DNA of 64,000 bases, taken from contig JANTQA010000051.1 in the NCBI GenBank assembly GCA_027625915.1, positions 4,712,501 through 4,776,500 of the forward strand, given 5' to 3'. The notes under the pieces were generated by a model. The model searched no databases and had not been told where the DNA came from. It saw only the letters and a program-made list of their open reading frames with translations. Below are positions 35,420-46,270 of this stretch, piece after piece. Position 1 is the stretch's first letter. Each line of letters opens with the position of its first letter. The DNA comes from Anaeramoeba flamelloides. Lineage: Eukaryota > Metamonada > Anaeramoebidae. A program made the position numbers and the translations under genes.

Positions 35420-37189
35420 ATGAATAATTTGACGTTTTCACCAGAACTGGTTACTAAAGACATCACGCAAGCAAAAAATGATTTCAAAGGAGTCACATCA
35501 TTTCGTAAAAGACTAAAAATGCTGCACAAATGGAGACCACAAGGTGTAATTGGTTTACAAATTTGCAACCTAAAAAAGGACTTTTTAAAAAGGACACCAA
35601 AGACGGCTGTCCTACAGCCAATTAAGATCAAAAGAGACTGTATCACCGATTTAGTTTTATTAACAAACAAGCCCAAGAAGTCCATTGAGCGCGGGTTAGC
35701 GACTTTTTTCAAAAAGTATTACTTATTGCAAAACATTTCTAACTATTCTCGGGAGTGGCTAATTTTTGGACCTGAGGGGTGCAACCTAGCGGAGTGCTTC
35801 GAGAGTATTGGCGCCAAAACAAAAATCAAAAGTAAATCAAAAATTAAGATCAAGACAAAAATCAGAGCAAAAACAAAAAAAAGGCCCATTCAAACCAAGA
35901 AAAGAAAGAAGCACAAACGTCAAATAAAAAAATTTAGAACAGACACACAATCAAAGACCACAGGCAGAAACAAGAGGAAATCCAACAAAAAATTTGTTAC
36001 TTCTTCATCAAAGCAGAACCTTTTCAAAAACAAATTGAAACACAAAACAAAAATCAAAAAAAAGAAAAAATTGCAACTAAAAAAACAGCAACAGCAACAG
36101 CAACAGAAACAGCAACAGAAACAGCAACAGAAACAGAATACAAATACAAAAAGAAATGATCAAATTCAAATTCAGGACAACAAACATAGACACCCCTTTC
36201 ATTCAATCGAAAAAACAAGGTTTAACTGGTTTCCTTTGGATTCATTTGTCAATTCAGATAATTCAAATTTTTCAGATTTTCATAATTTTTTTAATGGAAA
36301 TTCAGAAAAAACGAAAACAAATTCACTTTCTTCCATTAAAAACAAAAAAAAAAATTTCACTAATTCTGTTGATAAGGTATATTTATCAAATAATCTCAAA
36401 AGAAACAACTTTGAAAAGGATTTTGATTTAGAAGAAGAGTTTGCTGATTTTGAGGATTTTGAATTTGATAATGGGGATGAAGAGTTTGAGCAATTTGAAG
36501 ACGAAGAAGAAAATGAATTTGATAAAGAAACAACGAAAAATGAAAATTGTGAGGATGGTGATGAATATTTTTCAACCCCAAAAGTCAAAAAATCTTGCTT
36601 AATAACAAAAAAAAGATCACCAAACCCAAGAAAACGACTTTTCCAAGAAAATGACAAATTTTTCTTTGATCGTTCTCGTTCTCGTTCTCGTTCTCCAATG
36701 ACAAGTCAGGCCAAATCATTTAAAAAACGCCAGCTTGTATCGAATCCAAAAAAAATTCTAAGAAACACATTACAAGTTCAAGAATTTTCTGATTACGAAG
36801 AAGAAGAAGAAAATGTAAAGGAGAACGAAAAGGAAACCAAAAAAGATACCGAAGTGGACTCACCAATCTCATATCTTTCTTCACCAAATTCTTCTTTCTC
36901 TTTTTCCTTCTCATCCGATCTTGAATCGGATCATGACTCAGATAATGATCTTTTCGAAGAAAAACATCAAATAAAACAGGTACAATTAGTGCATGCAAAA
37001 AAGGAGTTAGATAACAAAGGAGAAGAAGACCAACTAGAGGGCGTTGGCCATGAGTTTTGGGACTTATCTTCAACGCCAATGGATATGCCCGGGCACGACT
37101 GGTTTAAATATACAAACCATTTGCCAACCTATGAAGGTAGTAATTACCAGCCAGACATTGACTTTGATATTATTAGTGGATTCAACTAA
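35420..37189 (+). CDS. Unrecognised nuclear-type protein, 589 residues, single exon
   Basis: A single open frame runs from ATG 35420 to TAA. Residues 1 to about 130 look globular and basic (KRLKMLHKWRPQGVIGLQIC, then EWLIFGPEGCNLAECFESIG) and are the likely functional domain. After this come a Lys-rich stretch (130-215), a polyglutamine run (about 219-240, CAG/CAA mixed), an acidic block (about 335-375, DLEEEFADFEDFEF type), an Arg-Ser dipeptide run (RSRSRSRSP, about 417-426) and a Ser/Phe-rich segment. The last 50 residues (HEFWDLSSTPMDMPGHDWFK) look conserved rather than low-complexity. The mix of basic, acidic, Q-rich and RS segments fits a chromatin or RNA-related protein, but that is inference. 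No intron is needed. Confidence 0.85.
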   Translation: MNNLTFSPELVTKDITQAKNDFKGVTSFRKRLKMLHKWRPQGVIGLQICNLKKDFLKRTPKTAVLQPIKIKRDCITDLVLLTNKPKKSIERGLATFFKKYYLLQNISNYSREWLIFGPEGCNLAECFESIGAKTKIKSKSKIKIKTKIRAKTKKRPIQTKKRKKHKRQIKKFRTDTQSKTTGRNKRKSNKKFVTSSSKQNLFKNKLKHKTKIKKKKKLQLKKQQQQQQQKQQQKQQQKQNTNTKRNDQIQIQDNKHRHPFHSIEKTRFNWFPLDSFVNSDNSNFSDFHNFFNGNSEKTKTNSLSSIKNKKKNFTNSVDKVYLSNNLKRNNFEKDFDLEEEFADFEDFEFDNGDEEFEQFEDEEENEFDKETTKNENCEDGDEYFSTPKVKKSCLITKKRSPNPRKRLFQENDKFFFDRSRSRSRSPMTSQAKSFKKRQLVSNPKKILRNTLQVQEFSDYEEEEENVKENEKETKKDTEVDSPISYLSSPNSSFSFSFSSDLESDHDSDNDLFEEKHQIKQVQLVHAKKELDNKGEEDQLEGVGHEFWDLSSTPMDMPGHDWFKYTNHLPTYEGSNYQPDIDFDIISGFN

Positions 37190-38795
37190 TTACCAAATAA
37201 ATAAGGAGAAAACACACACACTAAGAAAAAAAAAATCAGTTTTGTCTTTCCTTTATTTTTTTTTTTTTTCTCTTTGTTTATTTGTTTGTTTCCAACTAAA
37301 CTCCTTATATCTTTCTGGAAAAACCTATTTGTATTTGTTTTATTATTATTTTTTTACTTATTTTTATTTTATTTTTCTTTCTTTTCAATGTATTTTTAAT
37401 ATTCAATCATCATTTTTTTTTCTCTTTATTTTTTCTATCAAAAATTTTTCCATTTTAACTCTAAATTTCCATATTTCATTTTGGGTTATGGGAATTACGA
37501 AACAAAAATTATTTGATTTTTTTTTGATGTAAAATTTTATTTAACCAAAAGTTAATTTAAAATTTTAATACGAATTACAATTTTTTTAATAATTTTTGTA
37601 CTCTTTCAATGTTAAATAGAAATTTTGATAGTTTTCATTTCTTTTGTTATTTCACTCACCTATTTTTGTTTATTTTTTACTTTTTCCTTTTTCCTTTTTT
37701 CTTTTTTCTTTTTTTTTATTTCCTTCAAAAAAAATATTACAGATCGGTTTGTGAAGAAATACTAGTAAACACATCCTGGCTGTTACGAAATTATTTATTT
37801 TTTTTTTCAAAAAATTTATTTTAAAAAAATAATTATTAGGGATAATTTTATTTCGGCTTTAAAATTGTCCTTCTCCTTTTTTGGGAGTAGTTTTTATTTT
37901 TTTTTTTTATTATTGTTATTGTTTGCTTTTATTTTTATTTTAATTATGCTGTTGAAATTTTTTTATCAGGAAAAAAGATCCAAAAGTGGCATTTTTCTAA
38001 CGATTGGTTTTTTTTTTTTTTAGAATGTGGGTCTCAATTTCGAAAAAAAAAATACCAAATGGAAAAGAAATACAATTAATTTATTTTTTAAATGGTAACA
38101 AAAAAATGATAAATTTTCAAAGATTTTTTTACTCTTCGAAGTAAAAAGGGCCAATAGTCTTTTTTATTTAAAATAGTAAATGAAAATTCAAAATAAAATA
38201 AAAAACGAAAAAAGTAATGATCAAATAAAAAACAGTGGATTTTATTCAAAATAGTTTTATTAAGACTTTTTTTTTGTTCTGGGATTTTCTTTAATTTATC
38301 TAGTATTAAAAAAATGTTGAAAAATTGCCTTTTTGGTTTCTTCAAAATGACTCATTGGATTTTTAATACTAAAATAGAATTATATTGTTTGATTTTATTA
38401 AGAATATCATTAGAAAAAAAAAAAACTTTTAAAGTTAATTTGTTTCTTTTTTTTAATTGGGGTTAGTTTTCATTTTCTGAAATTTCACCAATTAAAAGTC
38501 CTATTATATTTTTTTTCACCTATTTTGCCCTTTTTATGTATGGAGAATTATTTTTTAACTGTATTTTAAAAGAAAAAATTATACAAAATAATTAAATGGA
38601 TTTATAAAATTAAAATTGAATTTAAAAAACACACCAATCAAAATTTGAACTTTATTTATTGCAAAAATTTGATTTTAAGTTTCGAGCTTCTAAATATTTT
38701 GTTTTGGATTTGTGATTATTTTTTGTTATTATAATTATATTTTATGGAGAATTGACTTTTTTATATTAACAAAAAGAATAAATCCACTTTAAGTA
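37190..38795. other. AT-rich spacer with one exon-like scrap
   Basis: Mostly T-rich tracts. At 37742-37800, after an acceptor-like ATTACAG, a frame reads SVCEEILVNTSWLLRNY, with no partner found. The minus-strand open frame at 38088-38345 begins with a non-ATG codon, is low-complexity, and is not called. Confidence 0.4.
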
Positions 38796-39629
38796 CAGCC
38801 AGTTCCACCTTTAAGGCACAAACTATCAACTAAAATTAAGGCACAATAAAAATATTAAATTAAGGCACAAAATTCAGATACTAAACCATTTTTCAAAAAT
38901 TTTGACTCACTTTATAATGTTAATGAGAGTTTTTTTGAGGTTTACTCCAGTATTCTTTACAAAAAATATTTTCCAATTTTTTGGATCAGAATCATTTTTT
39001 CTAATTTTGCAAATTTTAGTTTTGATTTTTTTTTTTTTTGATTGCTTTTTCATTTTCTTTTTCTTTTTTTTTCTTTCTATTTGTTTTCTTCTCTACAATT
39101 TTTTTTTTTTCTTTTGTTTTTCTTTTTCTTTTTATATTTTTTTTTTTTTGAAAAATTTCATTTGAAAAAAAAAAAAGAACTTCGAAAAGACAAATAATCA
39201 CTAAGAAAATTTCGACGATGTAATGTCTTTGAAAATGGATTTAATTATTCATAAAAAATCTCGTCGTTAACTTTTTTTCAGTGAAAGTTCAGTAATAAAA
39301 AATCGGTAATGCTCATTTCAAAAATTGTGACTCACTTTTTTTTAGTTTTTTCTTTTATTTTTTTTTTAATTTTTAATATATCAGGCTTTTATAGATGTGG
39401 AATGACTTAAAAGTGAATTACAACTCATATTTAGTTATTAATTGTTCTTGAATACTAAAGGATAATTTTTTGTTTTCAATTTATTATTTCAGGTGAGTCA
39501 CAATTTTTGAAAAAGAATTTAGTAAAATAATTTGTAAAAAAATAAATTCCAAATTTTGTGCCTTAATTTGAGAATTTTTTGTGCCTTAAATTTGGTTGAA
39601 ATTTTTTGCATTAAATTTGAGACTGACTG
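38796..39629. repeat. MITE family CAGTCAGTTTCAC, copy 2, interrupted
   Basis: The left end CAGCCAGTTCCACCTTTAAG and the right end ..GAGACTGACTG are flanked by TA (38794-38795, 39630-39631). The characteristic AAGGCACAAACT and TTTGTGCCTTAATTTGAGA words are at either side. A separate 616 bp element (38894-39509) sits in its middle, which explains the fourfold length difference from the other two copies. Confidence 0.8.
38894..39509. repeat. CAAAAATTTTGA-ended element, copy 2, nested
   Basis: Inverted ends are CAAAAATTTTGACTCAC on the left and GTGAGTCACAATTTTTG on the right. The inside matches 10581-11166. It splits a MITE, so it inserted after that MITE did. Confidence 0.75.
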
Positions 39630-39631
39630 TA

Positions 39632-41687
39632 TAAAAAAAATTAATTCCACGTTTTTACCTGTTAAAAAATAAAAAGAACAGGTTTTGAAAAGTTTCCTTT
39701 TCACTGTAATTACCTTTTACAACTCTTTTACAATTTTATTTGAATCAATATTTTTTTCTTTTTAAGTATTTTTTTAATAATTTTTTTTTTTCTTTTTTTT
39801 TTCATCATTTTGACAATGTTTATATACAATATTAAATATATTTTAAATCTTTTTAGTTCTTTTCCCTATTGATATTTGATATATAACAATAATTTCTTTA
39901 ACTAAATATTAAAAATAATATGACATTCTCTTTAACACTTAAGTTTAGAAAATTGAGTCAAGGGTTATTCAACTTTTATACCATGTATATATTCTTATAA
40001 AATAAAGAACCTAGGTTAATGATTTAAAAATAAAACCGATTTTTGTAAAGTTAAAAATGTTATTTTGTATTTTTAATATAAAAAATTTCTTAATTGAAAT
40101 AATTTAAATAAAATTTCGGAATTTTCAAACAAAATAATTATAAAATAAAATCGATTTTTTTGATATTTCTACTGGACCAAATTAATTTATTTCTAAGTAT
40201 ATTAATACAATGTAACAACTTGTATAGCGATTGAAAATAATTTGAATAGGTCAATTATAACTTAAATTTTTAATTTGAACCTTTTTATGGATAATTAAGA
40301 ATATTGATAAAAAATGGTTTTATCCAATGAAAAATTTTCAAAAACAAAAACAAAATTTTAAATTCGAACAAGAAATTTTGACTCAAAAGTCTTTTAAAAC
40401 TTAAAGTATGGTGTTTTTCACAAAAATAATATCCCTTTATTAGAAATTAGGATAATCTTTTCAATTATTTAAAAAACAAAATTCAAAACAAAAGAATTTA
40501 CCAGAATATTTCTTTTCATTCTACGAGATTACATGTAATTTCTTCTTATGCTTGTAATTATTTAATAATAAATAATGAAAATTTTCCACCAAGTTAAGAT
40601 CCAATGTAGCTTCTCAAGGTTTTAAAAAAAAAACAATCAGATGAAATTATTATCCTATCGGAATAGTTATCTTCACATTTCAAAACTCAAACTGTGAAAT
40701 ATAAAAGAATTAAACTCACGATCTCTTATCTCTAAATACAAATTGAGTCTAAAAATGAGCACTTGGTATTTAGCGATGATTTAATTACTGGTGCAAAGAT
40801 AAAAACAAGATATTTTTGTAAAAGATAAACCAAGTTTTATTCTAAGAGAACAAATATAAAAATTCACTTCAATATTTGGATTCTGAGTTGGGAGGAAAAT
40901 TTAATTTGAAGAAAAAGTTCCTATAAGAATCGTTCTAAAATAACATACTCTTTTTTGGATTTTTTTATCTATTTTTATTGGTTTGTTCATTTACTGTTAG
41001 AGATCAATCAGAGTTCCAAAATTTTATAATACTCATAGTTTTTCTTTTCTTCAAAAATGACTTTTTATAGTGCATTGTTTTGGTTCTCCTTCCAGATGAA
41101 AAATACGGTCATTTTTCTCGTACAAAAATGATATTAATCATATTTCTAAGAACTCCTCAATATCATCTTATATCACTTTGATCAATATCATTTTTCTGTT
41201 TCTTCCAGAACAAAATCTAATTATAATCATTGTATTATGTCCAAACAAAGAATAAAAGAAATCTCTACATTAATTATAGATTTTTTTTAATTCTTGAATG
41301 AGCCAATAATTTAAACGAGGTTAATTTTTCACTGTATGTAAAAGTGGTTAGTTATATTGCTAGAAGCTAATTAATTGTTTATTTCCCATACTGATATTTG
41401 TTGGATAAATGGGAAACAATTTACATTACATTTTAATTAACCTTTTCCAAATAGAGTTTACAAATTAAAACCCACTTCTTTGTGAAGTCTATTGATAAAA
41501 AATAAACAAGACAATTATGTGAAATTTTTTCCCCATTAATTAATCAAATATCTGTATATTTCTGAAATCTGTTTACTCAATGCTCCTTTATTGAATAACA
41601 AATTCTATTAGTTATTGGTACACTTTAAAATTATTACTCTGATATCATAACAAACCATTTTTTTTACTTTTTATATTCTTTAATAAA
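39632..41687. other. AT-rich spacer upstream of the signal-peptide gene
   Basis: No supported exon, RNA or clear inverted repeat. A CAG|ATGAAAAATACGG context at 41094 has only an 11-codon frame and is not called. Confidence 0.4.
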
Positions 41688-42890
41688 ATGAAAATTTCAC
41701 ACGGACTTTTATTTGTAGTTTTTCTTGGAATTGTGTGTTGTGCAGGTTTTAAAGCTGACAACTTCTTTTTAGGGTATTTTTTCACCAAATTTTCTTTTTT
41801 TTAATTCTCAAACAAGAACACAAAACTTTTGATCTCAATTCACACTCCCACACACCTTGCTTCACAATTTTATTTTTCTCAAATAATCATTCTAAAGTGA
41901 ATGGGATATTGAACTTAAACTCAACAAACAAGGTGACGACTCTTTTGAACTTGTTGATCTCGTTACAGGTAAATACGACTTGAGAAAAGATGAAGAAAAC
42001 GAAGGAACAATTATTGGTGAATATTACGAAAAAGCTATCTCCGAAAATGATGAAGAACCAGAAACAACCGCCACTGAAAACGAAGAAGAAACTGAAGAAG
42101 ATGAAAAACAAAATTTAAGATTTTTGGTTAAAATGTAATAAAGCAACTTTTTTCTTTTTTCTTTTTTATTTTCTTTTTTTTTTTGTTTTGACACATTTGG
42201 TTGTAAAGTTTAACGAAATTCCTTTCAAATTTTTTATTTTATTTTGTTTTTTTCATTCTTTTTTTCTTCTTTTTTTGAATTGTTTGTTTGACTTTTTGTG
42301 GCACCCGAAAAAACAAACCTTAAAAAAAATAAAAACCCAAATAACAAACAAAAATAAAAATAAAAAAAAATATTTAATTTTCCACAATTAGAGTAACAAC
42401 AAGCGATCTTTCTGGAGAATTTTCAATCAGAAAGCCAGACTCTGACGATTGGGAATTAATCTTTAACTTTGATTTTGAATCAAAAGCTAATGTCTACACA
42501 TCATTTTCGACATACAAACCAAACCAACCAGAATTAAACCAACAAGTCCAATTCCTCGTTATTAATGAAAACACATTTGTTGCCAATATCTATAGTGGAG
42601 GAAACGTTTTCGTCGTTTCAGGTATCAAGCCTCGTAAGCAACAAGGTATGTTACAACGATTTGCCCCAATGATCTTAATGGTTGTAATGATGGGATCAAG
42701 ATTCTTTATGAAGGGACCACAACAACGTGCTAACCCAAATGCTAGACCTAACAATGCCCCAAACAACCAAGAACAAGCCAACGAACAAGAATCTGGAATT
42801 GTTGAAATCCCAGAGGAAGACCAACAAGAAACTACAACTACAACAACAAACAATGATGAAGTTGTTGTAGAAGAAGGAGAAGATAACTAA
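41688..42890 (+). CDS. Signal-peptide, single-pass membrane protein of the secretory pathway
   Basis: Exons 41688-41773, 41898-42134 and 42392-42890 join in matching phase 2 at both junctions (donors GTATTT and GTAATA) to give 273 residues. Residues 1-20 are a signal peptide (MKISHGLLFVVFLGIVCCAG). The lumenal part has two related beta-type blocks: FLGEWDIELKLNKQ near 28-41, and LSGEFSIRKPDSDDWELIFN near 115-135. An acidic Glu/Thr-rich linker separates them. A short hydrophobic segment (FAPMILMVVMMGSRFF, about 210-225) is followed by a hydrophilic Asn/Pro/Gln/Glu/Thr cytosolic tail. The topology (signal, beta domain, one TM near the C-terminus, polar tail) resembles EMC10 or EMC7, but the sequence is not close enough to name it. 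Confidence 0.85.
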
Positions 42891-43169
42891 TTTTTTCAAG
42901 ATTGATTATTCGAAATTCTTTTTTCTTTTCTCTTTCTTTCTCTCTCTTTCTGTCTTTCTTTTTCACTATCTGTTTATATATCCCTTATATATAAATACAT
43001 TTCTATAAAACTGATTTAACCCCAAGATACTTTTTGAAAATTTAAAAAAAAGTATCTGATTTTTTTAAGAAGAAATTTTTTTGATTTCTTTTTGCTAAAG
43101 TTACTCAACTTATGAAATAAAACCACAATTTTGAGAATAATCTATTTATTTTTTATTTTTTTTGTTTTT

Positions 43170-43946
43170 TGACTACAGTGGTGTAAATATCCCGTGTTGA
43201 CAACCTTTAACCCATTACTAAAATTTAACTCGTGTTTTTTTTTTTTTCAGACTTGGTATTTGAAGAAATGAAGACACAAATATATTCTTGGTTCAGATTC
43301 AAATTGACACCAAATGTTAGATCTTTGATTAATATAAATGATTAAAAAATATTAACTCCCTTTTTTACTAAAATTTCATCATAATTTACTAAAATTTTGT
43401 TGAATTAAAAGGATTTGAAATAAAAAGTTGAAAAAATAATCGTTTATTCTTTCTTTTGTCAAAAAATTACATTTTAGTCTTTCAATTTCTTCATAATTCT
43501 TTTTTAAAATTTATTGAAAGAACCTTATTTAAAGTTTATATGCTCTTGCCATCACATGCCAAAAATTATATATGAAATCATTGAAAAATCATTTAAATTT
43601 CATTCAAATTCATATTTTTTCTTTTGGTTATAAATTTTCATTAAAAATTCATTGGAATTTCATTTAAAAATAATTTAGGAAAATTAAATGAAATTTATAT
43701 GAAAATTTCATTCAAAAATAATTTTATTTTCATTTAATTTCATTTTAAAAAACAATTAAAGGTAAATTAATCAAAATTTTAGAGACTTATAATATTGAAG
43801 ATTTTGGTGAACCCAATTCAACTAAAAGAAAGCTTTTATATACCAAATTGCAAAATCAAAACATCTTTCAACCTATATTCAATCTAATGGATGTAAAACT
43901 TCGTGAGAATCTCATTGATAATTGGATTGAAGAACTTTTTTATTGA
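43170..43946 (+). other. Candidate three-exon C-terminal gene fragment
   Basis: Exon-like pieces are present on the plus strand. After GACTACAG at about 43180 the frame reads WCKYPVLTTFNPLLKF. After TTTTTTCAG at 43251 it reads LVFEEMKTQIYSWFRFKLTP, with a phase-0 donor GTTAGA. After TTTTAGAG at 43785 it reads TYNIEDFGEPNSTKRKLLYT.. and ends at TGA 43944-43946. The joins are phase-consistent if the first donor is GTTTTT. The product is not recognised. A helix-rich RGS-like end is one faint possibility. Confidence 0.35.
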
Positions 43947-44335
43947 TTTTTAATATTTTATATTTATATTCATTTATTTTATTTTTTTAGAAAGTTACAA
44001 TTGATTAATTAAAAAAAAACAAAAAAAATCTAATTTTAATACTTTATTCTTTGATTTTTCATAAAATTTCATTCAAATTTCAACAAATCATTTCCTTCAA
44101 AATTCCGTGTAACTTCCTTTGACAATTTCAATTGAAATTCATGGAAATTCATTTCTATTTTTCATTAATTTTTCATTAAACTTTCATTTTGTTTTCATTA
44201 AAAAGTCATTAAAAAATAGACAGATATTCAACACTTTTTTGTTCTCATGTGATCCTATTGATTTTTTTTATTTATTTCTAAAGTTCTCTAATATTTTTTA
44301 TATGAGCCATATTTTAGTAATGGGTTAAAATAAAT
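43208..44335. repeat. Segment with inverted ends and ATTTCATT-type internal repeats
   Basis: TTTAACCCATTACTAAAAT at 43208-43226 is mirrored by ATTTTAGTAATGGGTTAAA at 44310-44328. Between them, two patches (43560-43760 and 44040-44200) are made of degenerate ATTTCATT/GAAATTCATT units. It may be a non-autonomous element that holds the coding pieces above. Confidence 0.5.
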
Positions 44336-46270
44336 AATATAGGTTATTTACATTTGTATTTTGTTTTCTAAGAACCAAGTCACCAAACGAATTTAAAATA
44401 ATCTCAACACAAATACAAATTATCTGTATTGGCTTTATGGTAATGATCAAGGATTGAAGAATTAAACACTTTTTTTTTTGGTTTTTATTTTTTTTTTGAA
44501 CTTTACTAAAAAAAAAGGACCCACACTAACTCTGAAGTTCTTATTAAGGGTGGTATTTATTTCTTGGAAATATATTCAATATTGAAAAGTAATTAGTATA
44601 CATTTCTTAAGAACTGAATTAAAAAATAGAACTATTAGATTTTAAGGGATTCGTGTCTACCTCAGAGAAGCCTACAATTAAAGAAGGTTGAATTTGAATA
44701 TAAAATATATTATCCTAAATGGTTAAATAACTCTCGAAATTCAATTACTAAAAATACTAACTTAAATTGAACGATTCGATTAAACATAATCATTGAATAA
44801 GTAAAAAACCCAATAATTTTCGAAAAAAACTGAATTTATAGACTAATATAAAAGAAAAAATAATCAAGACTTGGGATTAGAAGACAAATAATATCTATCT
44901 TAAATTTGTCAGAAATAATGATTAGTTACCAAAAAAATTAATTTTTCGAAAAATTTAAAAAATTAACTCAGAGATTATTTATACAAATTATTTAACAAAT
45001 ATTGGAAATTAATTTATTATAAAATTAGAATTATAAAAAGTGAAACAGTAATAATCAGGCTTTGATTTTTTATACTGAGGATTATTAAGTTAATCTTTAA
45101 AATTAAAAAAATAAAACAATAGTTACTTTTGAAAGTTCTAAATATTAATTTTTAAATATGGGATTACTATAATTTTGGCTTGATTCTATTTTTAGATTCG
45201 GAAAACAGATTAAAAAAAAATTCAAAAAACTGACTATTATTTAATTGTGATCAGTATTAAAAAACTTTAAAATTTATTGTTTAATAAACATTATGATATA
45301 TTTTACAGATTGAGAAGAACTAATGGGAACTAACACAGTTTACACCCCGAGTAGCATGAAGTATTTAGCAAATAAAATATTCATATAATATGGTATTATT
45401 ACACTGTTTTAAAGAAATTGTATAGATATTAGAAGAAAAAAATTATTTTAAATATTTTAAAAATCTTGATCATTTTTTTACATATTTTTGTTTTTTTTTT
45501 TTTCATTTTTTTTTATACCAATTTTTTTATTATTATTGTAATAAAGATAGTAACAAAATAAAAAAAATATTATTCTAATGTTATTTATATGTATAAGACA
45601 AGTGTAGAAAAAATATACAATCAATAAAACTTCCTAATTAAAAAGTTTAAATTAGATTAAATATATATAAAAATCCAAAATTAAGAAACGTTTTTCTAGA
45701 ATTAATTTTATCATTTAGATTATTTTATTGTAATAAACATTTATTTACCCAATCTTATTATTTTATGCCAAAAACTACCCTATAATGTTTTTATCTTTAA
45801 ATTTGTAATGATATTATTCTTCCTTTGGAAATATCTTCTTATCTTAAGAGTTCATAATGCGATAGTGAAACAATAAGTATTAAATCTAAATCAGAATTTT
45901 TTTTCAAACTATTTTAGTGAAAAAATATTTAATATACTAATCATTGATAAAGTTTGGATTAAGAGTCAATTATTTTTATTTGATATATTTATTTTGTAAC
46001 GTGAAATAGTAACACTCAAAATTAATTTAAACAATAAAAGGATAAAAAATTAAAAATTAAAAAAAAAAAGTGGGGATATGGATCAAAAGATCTAATTAGA
46101 ATGTCTTTTTTTTTTTTTTTTTTTTTCATATAAGTAACTAATTTGATAAAATGCCTGAATCGTGGAAAACAACCTCTTAATTTAAACCATATCCAAGTAA
46201 ATTATTCTAATGTCTAAAAAAATAAAAAAAAATTCTTAAATATTATCAACCTTTTAAGTCTTCTAAAAAT
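44336..46270. other. AT-rich spacer
   Basis: Nothing could be supported here beyond homopolymer runs. Confidence 0.4.

Noticed and set aside
38088-38345. Minus-strand frame of 85 codons
   Set aside because: Non-ATG start, low complexity, no splice partners.
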